A model generated the notes under the pieces. That model made no database searches and was not told where the DNA came from. It was given only the letters and a program-made list of their open reading frames with translations. Positions 1 to 6,751 of a stretch of 11,599 bases of DNA are shown here, one piece after another. The stretch is taken from the NCBI GenBank assembly GCA_031278255.1, contig JAITKU010000228.1, positions 1 through 11,599 of the forward strand, read 5' to 3'. Position numbers and translations under genes: made by a program. Origin of the DNA: Eubacteriales Family XIII. Incertae Sedis bacterium (lineage in GTDB: Bacteria; Bacillota; Clostridia; Peptostreptococcales; Anaerovoracaceae). How positions within the stretch are numbered: the first letter of the stretch is position 1; the number at the start of each line of letters is the position of its first letter.

Positions 1-750
1 GTCGCAGGATTCCACCGCCCGCCGAACATCCTCCGGGTCCGTCCTGCCGATGCCGGCCAGAACCAGCGTTCCCGCGATGATGCGGACCATATTGTACAAA
101 AATCCGTCGCCCGTGATCTCTATGACGGTCATGCGCCGGCCCTCGCCGGCCGGCTCCGTTCGGATGTCCAGACTGCGCACGGTCCGCACGGTCGTTTCGC
201 GTTCGTAGCCGCCGGATGCTTGAAAGGCTTTGAAATCCCGCGTTCCTACGATGTGGCGGGCGGCGGCGCGCATGGCGTCTGTGTCCGGCTCCTCCGCCAT
301 CTGCCAGCAGGCGTTTCGCAGAAATACGTCCGTCTGCGGCGTACTCAGTATGCGGTAGATGTATTTCTTGCCCGTCGCGTCGTAGCGGGCGTGAAACCCG
401 TCGGGCACGAGGATCGCCGCCTTGACGCGCAGGTCGCCGGGTCTGCCCGTGCTTGGAATCCGCCTCGCGCCGGGTCTGCCCGCGTCCGCAAGCCCGCAGC
501 CGAGCAGATTGTTGACCGCCCGCGCCAGCCGGTCCGCGGGGATACCGAAATCGCCGCGAAAACTTGCCCTCTGCCCGTAGGCGTGGACGCCGGCATCGGT
601 GCGGCTCGCGCCGCATACGGCCGGTTCCGCGCGGCAGACCGCCGAGAGTGCGGACTCCAGTTCCCCCTGCACGGTCCGCAGGCGGGGCTGTCTCTGCCAG
701 CCGCAGAAGCCGGTGCCGTCGTATTCGATTGTCAGCAAAAAGTTTTTCAT
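1..750 (-). CDS. truA: tRNA pseudouridine(38-40) synthase TruA, C-terminus cut by window edge
   Basis: This enzyme isomerises uridines 38-40 of the tRNA anticodon stem-loop to pseudouridine in the cytoplasm. The reading frame is open for 250 codons from the ATG at 750 down to base 1, so only the last 20-30 residues appear to be missing. Family signatures read in order: EYDGTGFCGWQRQ at residues 9-21, the catalytic motif GASRTDAGVHAYGQ with the nucleophile Asp52, FHARYDATGKKYIYRI around 119-134, and the C-terminal motif FLYNMVRIIAGTL. Residues 84-103 are an insertion between VNNLL and PGDLRV that E. coli TruA, as I recall it, lacks. An in-frame ATG at 762 would add four residues. I prefer 750 because the family usually begins with a short Met-Lys leader, but neither start has a clear Shine-Dalgarno sequence. 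The gene follows the prepilin peptidase by 67 bp and is probably the distal gene of that operon. Confidence 0.95.
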   Translation of the reverse strand, partial: MKNFLLTIEYDGTGFCGWQRQPRLRTVQGELESALSAVCRAEPAVCGASRTDAGVHAYGQRASFRGDFGIPADRLARAVNNLLGCGLADAGRPGARRIPSTGRPGDLRVKAAILVPDGFHARYDATGKKYIYRILSTPQTDVFLRNACWQMAEEPDTDAMRAAARHIVGTRDFKAFQASGGYERETTVRTVRSLDIRTEPAGEGRRMTVIEITGDGFLYNMVRIIAGTLVLAGIGRTDPEDVRRAVESCD

Positions 751-817
751 GCTCGTATTCATACTGTACTTGTATAGTTTGGATTAAAGCTTGGAGCCTT
801 ACCCGCGCCGCGCCGCG

Positions 818-1558
818 TCAGGGCGTCGCTGCGAAATAGAGGCGCAAGAGGTACAGGATTTCCTGCGGGAAGAGCAGGTATACGGCCGTCGCGCCGGCGA
901 TGAAAGGTCCGAGCGCCGCCTCGTCCGTCGCCTTGACCTTGCCGCGCGCCAAGCGGAGCGACAGGACCGCAGCGCTCGAAAGGGCCGTCAGGATCAGGAT
1001 CGCGACAATGCCCCAAAGCCCCGCGATCAGCCCGCATACCGCCGTCAGTTTCACATCGCCGAAGCCCATGATTTCTTTTTTTGTGATCACCCGCCCGAGG
1101 AGCGCGATGAGGAAAAAGACGCCCCCGCCGAGAAGCAGACCGAGCAGCGGAGAGAGGAAAGCGTAGCGCCACGCGCCGCCCGGCCCGATTGCCGCGAAGC
1201 CTATGCCCGTGACGGCCAGCAGGATTACGAACTGGTCCGGGATGATGCGGTACTTTTTGTCCGACAGGCCGATGAGCAGGAGCGACCACAGGGCGGGCAG
1301 GGCGGCGGCGCCGTAGGCCCACGAAACGAGCAGGGTCTTGAAAGCGGCCGCCGCGAATACGAAAGAAAAGAGCAAGGCCCAGGGGTGTTTGCCGATACGC
1401 GGCGCCAGATGCCGTTCGTCGGGCAGCTCATCGTAATCGCACAGCCACTTCGCGGGCATTTTGTTGAACACAAAGACGGCGCCGCAGCCGGCCGAGAAGC
1501 CTGCGGCGATCGATACGACTATGGCCGCCGCGCGGGAGAGGAGGAGGATTTTATCCAT
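818..1558 (-). CDS. pilD: Type IV prepilin peptidase (A24 aspartic protease family), short form
   Basis: A polytopic membrane protease of 246 residues that cleaves the leader peptides of type IV pilin-like proteins. The two catalytic aspartates are visible: Asp100 in LSDKKYRIIPD and Asp168 in GFGDVK. LGPFIAGA near the C-terminus is the conserved FGPF-type motif. Hydrophobic stretches from residue 4 to 31 and along most of 60-240 fit six or more membrane segments. Residues 32-60 are only a short loop (MPAKWLCDYDE region) with a single Cys, so the four-cysteine zinc site typical of bifunctional PilD is absent; N-methylation of pilins cannot be assumed. The start overlaps the end of pilO by 8 bp and has no good ribosome binding site, suggesting coupled translation. 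It could serve competence pseudopili or secretion rather than true pili. Confidence 0.93.
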   Translation of the reverse strand: MDKILLLSRAAAIVVSIAAGFSAGCGAVFVFNKMPAKWLCDYDELPDERHLAPRIGKHPWALLFSFVFAAAAFKTLLVSWAYGAAALPALWSLLLIGLSDKKYRIIPDQFVILLAVTGIGFAAIGPGGAWRYAFLSPLLGLLLGGGVFFLIALLGRVITKKEIMGFGDVKLTAVCGLIAGLWGIVAILILTALSSAAVLSLRLARGKVKATDEAALGPFIAGATAVYLLFPQEILYLLRLYFAATP

Positions 1559-2204
1559 AATAAAGTAAATATATCGTTATATCCCATTCGAGGAGCGCGC
1601 TTGCTTCGGGCGCGCTTTCCGCCTCGCCCGCTTCGCCCGCGTCCGCGCCGCTCGCGTCGTCCGAAGCGTTTGCGCCGTCCGCGCTTGTCTCTGTGCCGCC
1701 GGTTATCGCCGCCGGCTTGAAAGAGAAGCCTCCTATCTTGTAGGTGCCCGTTTCGCTCTGTTCGAGGGAGTCTATGAAGTACATGCCCCCGTCGTAGGAT
1801 GCCGTCATGTGGATGGTGACGGGCATTGAGAGCAGTTGCGGCTCATCCGAGACCGCGCCGCCCGGCACCTCGGGAACCCCGAGAATGACGCTTTGCAGTT
1901 CGAGTCCGAGGCTGTCTATGATACGCGTGATATCATCGATGACACCCGCGGGCGTCAGGCCCTTGATCGGGCGCGTCTTGAGCAACTGCCCCTGCATATC
2001 CGTTATGCGTTCGGAGATCAGCCCCGGATCGAGCATGATCTCGGCGATGGCGGTTTTTTCTTTTTCGAGAGAGAGGCGCTCGTGATAGTCGCTCGCAAGC
2101 TGCGCGCGCAGCGACGGGTACAGAAAATACGCGTAAGCGAAAATCGCGCCGGCCAGCGCGAGGACAAAGGCGGTTCTGAACAAAACGCTGTGTTCGTCTT
2201 TCAT
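1551..2204 (-). CDS. pilO: PilO-like type IV pilus inner-membrane assembly protein
   Basis: A 217-residue bitopic protein. It has a short charged N-terminus, one membrane span at about residues 10-30, a helical, probably coiled-coil stretch at about 34-78, and a periplasmic/extracytoplasmic domain with the PilO-type layout around 85-165 (GLTPAGVIDDITRIIDSLG, later MTASYDGGMYFIDSLEQ). PilO pairs with PilN to link the pilus machine to PilM at the membrane. Residues about 168-202 are a low-complexity run of Gly, Ala, Ser, Asp and Glu placed before the last strand (LLEWDITIYLLYYG). The ATG at 2204 forms an ATGA overlap with the stop of the PilM-PilN gene and sits behind GGGAGGG at good spacing. 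The frame stays open upstream to 2255, but that extension would lie inside the previous gene. Assignment rests on topology, position after PilM-PilN and short motifs, as PilO sequences are poorly conserved. Confidence 0.85.
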   Translation of the reverse strand: MKDEHSVLFRTAFVLALAGAIFAYAYFLYPSLRAQLASDYHERLSLEKEKTAIAEIMLDPGLISERITDMQGQLLKTRPIKGLTPAGVIDDITRIIDSLGLELQSVILGVPEVPGGAVSDEPQLLSMPVTIHMTASYDGGMYFIDSLEQSETGTYKIGGFSFKPAAITGGTETSADGANASDDASGADAGEAGEAESAPEASALLEWDITIYLLYYG

Positions 2205-3700
2205 TCGTCCGGCCCTCCCGACGCGGGGATTTCCCATGAGATCGTGGCAACGCAACGCCAGAGCGCGTCCGCTGTTCTGGTCAGGATCACCGGGTCCGCG
2301 ACGACCGGATTTCCGCTTGCGTTCATCGCCTCTTTCGCTTCGAGGAAGTGGTCCGGATCGGCGCTTAAGAAGGTCACCTCCAAGCTGTTGTCGTTATTTT
2401 CATGCACGATACGCTCTATGCGCGTCTCCGCGAACAGATCCTTGCTGATTTGATAGAGCAGATCGCCGTAGCGCAGATTCCGGCTCTGCATATAGGCTTC
2501 CTCGGCCATATGGCTTTGCAGCAGGGTGTTGAGCTGTCGCTGCGCGGCGAGCTTTTCCCGCGCCTCCGCGTAGATCGGCCGCAGGATGATTTCGAGATTC
2601 TTCGCGTTTTCCCGCTCGATATACAGGCTTGCGAGCGGCATGGCGGACATCGCCGCAAGCGTCGCCAAAATGAGGAACACGGCCGCCGTGCGCGCAATGC
2701 CGCGTTCCCGCCTCTTGCGAAAACCGCCGTACAGCAGATTCTTTTGCCGCTGTTTCCCGGGGATCGCGCCGGCCAGCGGAACGGTTCTGCCGTAGAGACT
2801 GCTCTTGTCCGTGAGTTCCCCGCCGAGCGCCGCTGTGTCGCGCAGCTGTTCCGCATAGGTATCGATGTTCCGGCAGGGTATATTCAGGCGTCCCGCGACG
2901 CGATCGGCGAAGTTTTGCGCGCCGGCGCGCGCGCCCGCGAGCAGGATGCAGTCCGGCTTGATCTCCTCGCCCTCCGGACTGCCGAGCCGCAGGAGAGCCG
3001 CGCGCAGTTCCTCCTCGATGTACAGCAGCAGTTCCTCGTCGGAAAGCCCCTCGGGAAGCGGCAATTCGCGCCTGTGAACCAACCGCGTGCGCACAAAGAG
3101 CAAGAGGCGGAGGCAGTCGTCCTCCACGTCGAGACAGATGGGGTTTTGACCGAGGCGCACATCGTTTTTCAGCAGGGCGTTCAGCATTCCGCGCATCATA
3201 TCCGACCGGACGGAGAGGGCGGAGGAGACGAAGCGGACCTTTATGCCGCAGGACTTCAGCGCTTTGATCAGGGCGCGCAAAAAAGCGCCCCTGACGGCAA
3301 AGATCGCGCTCGTGTTGTCCGTGTCGCTCTCCCCGCTGTACAACTCGTTTTCGACGATACAGTCCCCGAGGCTCGGGGGCAGGAAAGTCTCCGCCTCCGC
3401 CTCCGTCTGCGCCCGGTTGCGCATCGCCGAAGCGGACATCTTCGGATGATGGTATTCGTGGTACGGGGCGAGTTCGGTATGCAGCAGGAGGACCGCCGGC
3501 GCCGGCGTGAGACGGCCGCGCTTGATCCTATCGCCGATGAAGCGCGCCAAAGCTTCCGGATCGTCCGCAAGGGCGTGTCCATCGGGATTTTCGGGCAGGG
3601 GGAAAGTCCGGGCGCTCCTGATCACGATGCGCTTCCCCCGCGTCTCCGTTTCCGCCAAGCAAATGCAGCGTCGTTCGATTTTTATCGTAAGCTGTTTCAT
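2201..3700 (-). CDS. pilM: Fused PilM-PilN type IV pilus assembly protein
   Basis: A 499-residue protein that joins two pilus-assembly components usually made separately. Residues 1 to about 330 look like the cytoplasmic actin-like PilM domain: strand-rich start (LTIKIERRCICLAE), a DVEDDCLRLLLF strand near 191-202, and CILLAGARAGAQNFADRVAGRLNIP around 251-275, which matches the second-lobe nucleotide-site region of PilM. After a basic linker (FRKRRERG) comes one membrane span at about 336-358, then a helical stretch (362-405) and a small alpha-beta domain (about 410-495), which is PilN. The first phosphate motif lacks the usual Asp-x-Gly-Ser, so ATP binding may be lost. The start ATG overlaps the preceding stop as ATGA, and the stop overlaps pilO in the same way, so the three proteins are likely made in fixed ratio. 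Confidence 0.87.
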   Translation of the reverse strand: MKQLTIKIERRCICLAETETRGKRIVIRSARTFPLPENPDGHALADDPEALARFIGDRIKRGRLTPAPAVLLLHTELAPYHEYHHPKMSASAMRNRAQTEAEAETFLPPSLGDCIVENELYSGESDTDNTSAIFAVRGAFLRALIKALKSCGIKVRFVSSALSVRSDMMRGMLNALLKNDVRLGQNPICLDVEDDCLRLLLFVRTRLVHRRELPLPEGLSDEELLLYIEEELRAALLRLGSPEGEEIKPDCILLAGARAGAQNFADRVAGRLNIPCRNIDTYAEQLRDTAALGGELTDKSSLYGRTVPLAGAIPGKQRQKNLLYGGFRKRRERGIARTAAVFLILATLAAMSAMPLASLYIERENAKNLEIILRPIYAEAREKLAAQRQLNTLLQSHMAEEAYMQSRNLRYGDLLYQISKDLFAETRIERIVHENNDNSLEVTFLSADPDHFLEAKEAMNASGNPVVADPVILTRTADALWRCVATISWEIPASGGPDE

Positions 3701-4698
3701 ACCCGTTCCAGCACCTTGTATATCTCGTCCGCGCCCGGCGGGTCGACGGGCTGCCGCGTATCGCAGGAGACCATGAAAATGCCCGCGTCGCGCTCCTGTA
3801 CGACTCCGATACAGGCGACCTCCGTGCCGGCCGTCCGTATGGCCGAGAGCAGGGCGTCCTTTTTCTCGGGGCGCGCCGCGATCAGCATCGATCCGCCGGA
3901 AATCAGGCGCAGGCAGTCTATGTCAAAATGCGCGCAGATCTTCCGCGTGACGGCCGCCACAGGGATGGCGTCCTCCCATATCTCCGCGCCCGTTCCCGAG
4001 ATTTCGCACATCTCCCACACGGCGCCGAGTACGCCGCCCTCCGTGACATCGTGCATACCGGCGGTTCCGATCCGTCCCGCGATCACGCCCTCGCGGACGA
4101 CGCTGACGCGCGACAGCATGGCCTGCGCCTCGCGCAACTCCGCTTCGCGCAGCATGTATGTAAGCCGCTGTGCGAAATCGTTCGCGATGATGCCCGTTCC
4201 CTCGAGTCCCGCCTGCTTCGTGAGCAGGAGAAAGTCGCCGGGCCGCATGTCTTTCGCGTTTTGCGACGCGCCCTTTTCCGCCCGGCCCACGGCCGTCGAG
4301 ATGATGACGGGTTTCGTCACGGCCGCCGTGATCTCCGTATGGCCGCCGATGATTTCCACGTCCAGTTCCTCCGCGGCCTCTGCGGCCCGGCGCATAAGCT
4401 CGCGGACCTCCCCTTCCTCCGTCCCCTTGGGCAAAAGCACGGCGAGCATGACGCCCAGCGGGGCGACGCCGTTTGAAGCGATATCGTTGCAAGAGACGTG
4501 TATCGCGAGAAGCCCGGCCTGCGCTGCGGCGGCCGTAATGGGATCGGTGGACAGAACGCATTCGTAAGGCCCGAAATCGAGGACGGCGCAGTCGTCTCCT
4601 ATGCCGGGGCGCGTCAAGACCTCCGGCCTGCGGTGGCGTATATGCCGAAACACGATGTCCTCGAGCAGCTTATTGTCTAATTTTCCTAATTTTAGCAT
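3697..4698 (-). CDS. AIR-synthase/HypE-like family protein, function unknown
   Basis: A 333-residue cytosolic protein of the PurM/HypE/ThiL/SelD ATP-binding superfamily. Signatures: PGIGDDCAVLD at about 31-41 (metal/ATP-binding acidic pair), STDPITAAAAQAGLLAIHVSCNDIASNGVAPLG at about 50-82, GGHTEIT at 118-124, GDFLLLTKQAGLEGTGIIA at about 154-172, GMHDVTEGGVLGAVWEM at 214-230 and SGGSMLIA at 267-274. It lacks the C-terminal cysteine tail used by HypE to carry the cyanide ligand, and no other hyp, thi or pur gene is in view, so none of those pathway names is justified. It belongs to the 'AIR synthase-related' proteins whose substrate is unknown. The ATG at 4698 follows AGGTGA closely. The gene lies 40 bp after ligA and overlaps the PilM-PilN start, tying it to the pilus genes by translation. 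Confidence 0.85.
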   Translation of the reverse strand: MLKLGKLDNKLLEDIVFRHIRHRRPEVLTRPGIGDDCAVLDFGPYECVLSTDPITAAAAQAGLLAIHVSCNDIASNGVAPLGVMLAVLLPKGTEEGEVRELMRRAAEAAEELDVEIIGGHTEITAAVTKPVIISTAVGRAEKGASQNAKDMRPGDFLLLTKQAGLEGTGIIANDFAQRLTYMLREAELREAQAMLSRVSVVREGVIAGRIGTAGMHDVTEGGVLGAVWEMCEISGTGAEIWEDAIPVAAVTRKICAHFDIDCLRLISGGSMLIAARPEKKDALLSAIRTAGTEVACIGVVQERDAGIFMVSCDTRQPVDPPGADEIYKVLERV

Positions 4699-4738
4699 AA
4701 ATCACCTGTTCTCATATCCGTGGGCGGTCGCGCCGTTC

Positions 4739-6745
4739 CTACGCGCCGTCCCCCGGCGGGATACCGCTTTCTATCCACGCGGCGAGTTGTTCCTCGTCGA
4801 TCACGGTGACGCCGAGTGATCGCGCGGCCTTGTTCTTCGCGGAGCCGGACAGTCGGTCGTTGTTGATCAGAACGCTCGTTTTCGAGGTGACGGCGCTCGC
4901 CGTCCTGCCGCCCAGCGATTCGATCCGTTCTTTCAGCGCGTTCCGGTTCGGATAGCGCGCAAGGCCGCCCGTTATGACAAAGACCTGACCGTCGAAGAGT
5001 CCGCCCTCCGCGGATTCGGGCGCGTCCTCGAAGCTGAGTTCCGCGAGGAGGCGCTCGACGGCCGCGCGCTTGTTCGCGTCCGAGAAATAGAGGACAAACG
5101 CGTCGGCGATAACCGCACCTATGCCGTCCACGCTCAGAAGCTCTTCCCGCCCGGCGGTCTGCACGCGCGCCCAGTCGTACCCGCAGGCGCGGCAGATCAG
5201 CTTTGCGCCCGCGAGGCCCACGCCCGGTATGCCGAGGCTGTAGAGCAGTCGCACCTGCGTCGTGCGGCGCGCCTTATCGACGGCGGACAGCAGTTTCTCG
5301 CAGGAGCGTTCGCCGAAGCCCTCCATGCCGACGATGCGTTCCCTGAAGCGCGCGAGGCGAAACAGGTCCGCGGCCTCTCGGATCAGGCCCTCGTCCACAA
5401 GTTTTTCGAGACTCGCTTCGGACAGCCCCTCTATGTTCATCGCGTCGCGGCTCACAAAATGCGTGAGGGACTTGATCTGCTTGGCGAGACAATCCCCGTT
5501 CGTGCAATAAAGGAAGCGCACGCCGCTTTCGTCCCGGATCGCCGTTTCGCCGCCGCAGACCGGGCAGACGCCCGGCGGTTTTGCGCCGCCGCTGCGCGTC
5601 AGGTTTTCCGCGATCTGCGGGATGATCATATTGGCTTTGTACACCGTAATGCGATCCCCCGCGCCCAGCTGCAGTTCTTCCAAGATACTGACGTTGTGAA
5701 CGCCGGCGCGGGAAACGGTGCTGCCCTCTATCTCGACGGGATCAAACAGCGCGATCGGATTGATCAGCCCCGTCCGCGAGGCGTTCCACGCGATCTCCCG
5801 CAGCGTCGTTTCGCACTTCTCGTCCTCCCACTTGAAAGCGACGGCGTCCCGCGGAAACTTCGAGGTGCTGCCGAGGGAGGCGCCGTAGGCGATGTCGTCG
5901 TAGGTGAGGACGAGACCGTCCGCGGGGAGATCGCTTTCTGCGGCCTGCCTTGAGAACCAAGCGACGCGTTCCTCCACCGTTTCCGCGTCCACCTCGAAGT
6001 ATTCGACGATGGGGAAGCCCAGCCGGGTAAGGAATGTCATCTGCGCGGTGCGCGAATTTTGAAAGTCGGGCGTTTCTTCCCCTTTCGCTTCCACAAAGGC
6101 GAAAGCGTAAAAGCGCACGCGGCGTTCGGCCGTGACGCGGCTGTTGAGTTGCCGCACGCTGCCGCTGCTCAAATTGCGCGGATTCTTGTACTTGAGGGCG
6201 GCCTCCTCTATGCCGGCGTTGATCCTTTCAAAGTCGGAATAGCGGATCACCGCCTCGCCGCGCAGGGTCAGTTCCCCCCTGTGCGGTATGCGAAGCGGCA
6301 GGTTCGCAAAGGCCCGCGCGCTCGCCGTCACGACCTCGCCCACCTGCCCGTTGCCCCGCGTCACGGCCTTGAACAGCGCGCCGTCGCGATAGGTCAGCGC
6401 GACCGTGAGTCCGTCCAGCTTGCGGGAGAGCAGACCTTTCTTGTCGCCGAGCCAAGTCCGCAGCGCCGCGGGGTCCTTGGTCTTGTCGAGCGAAAGCATC
6501 GGCGCGGAATGCGCTTCCTTGGGCAGATCGGAAACGACCTCGTAACCGACCTTTTGGGTGGGGCTGCCGGACAGCGTGATCCCCGTTTCCTTTTCGAGGG
6601 CCGACAGTTCGTCGTACAGCCTGTCGTATTCTATATTCGGCATGATCTCCCGATCCTCGCCGTAGTACGCGCGCGCCGCCTCGGACAGCAATTCCGTCAA
6701 TTCCCGCAGGCGCTCGTGCTTTGTCGTTTTGTTTGTCAATTTCAC
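4739..6745 (-). CDS. ligA: NAD+-dependent DNA ligase LigA, divergent form
   Basis: Seals nicks in DNA using NAD+ during replication and repair. At 668 residues it has the full bacterial domain order: Ia domain with AYYGEDREIMPNIEYDRLYDEL (26-47), adenylation domain with the nucleophile Lys109 in SRKLDG, RGE at 162-164, NPRN...SVRQL (188-200), DGLVL (276-280) and AFKW with Lys305; OB fold (about 320-383, with NPIALFDPVEIEG and ANMIIPQIAE); a four-Cys zinc finger (394, 397, 414, 419); helix-hairpin-helix repeats (about 435-560); and a BRCT domain (about 583-664). Several motif residues differ from E. coli LigA (Ser before RKLDG, GNGQVGEVVT for GDGTTGEDVT, Thr281 after DGLVL). The start is GTG at 6745, six bases after the pcrA stop, behind GGAGTGA, so it is co-transcribed and probably coupled with pcrA. 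Confidence 0.95.
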   Translation of the reverse strand: MKLTNKTTKHERLRELTELLSEAARAYYGEDREIMPNIEYDRLYDELSALEKETGITLSGSPTQKVGYEVVSDLPKEAHSAPMLSLDKTKDPAALRTWLGDKKGLLSRKLDGLTVALTYRDGALFKAVTRGNGQVGEVVTASARAFANLPLRIPHRGELTLRGEAVIRYSDFERINAGIEEAALKYKNPRNLSSGSVRQLNSRVTAERRVRFYAFAFVEAKGEETPDFQNSRTAQMTFLTRLGFPIVEYFEVDAETVEERVAWFSRQAAESDLPADGLVLTYDDIAYGASLGSTSKFPRDAVAFKWEDEKCETTLREIAWNASRTGLINPIALFDPVEIEGSTVSRAGVHNVSILEELQLGAGDRITVYKANMIIPQIAENLTRSGGAKPPGVCPVCGGETAIRDESGVRFLYCTNGDCLAKQIKSLTHFVSRDAMNIEGLSEASLEKLVDEGLIREAADLFRLARFRERIVGMEGFGERSCEKLLSAVDKARRTTQVRLLYSLGIPGVGLAGAKLICRACGYDWARVQTAGREELLSVDGIGAVIADAFVLYFSDANKRAAVERLLAELSFEDAPESAEGGLFDGQVFVITGGLARYPNRNALKERIESLGGRTASAVTSKTSVLINNDRLSGSAKNKAARSLGVTVIDEEQLAAWIESGIPPGDGA

Positions 6746-6751
6746 CCGGGT

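Noticed and set aside
2205..2255. Upstream extension of the pilO frame by 17 codons
   Set aside because: It lies within the end of pilM-pilN. The ATG at 2204 has an SD sequence and makes an ATGA overlap like that of the gene before.
2402..4567. A 721-codon plus-strand open frame opposite pilM-pilN and the AIR-synthase gene
   Set aside because: Antisense to two well-supported genes, rich in Arg/Ala/Pro/His as expected from GC-rich complement, with no domain. It is a shadow of codon bias.
3697..4698. Naming the AIR-synthase-family gene hypE, thiL, selD or purM
   Set aside because: It lacks HypE's C-terminal Cys tail and has no pathway neighbours; only the superfamily is supported.
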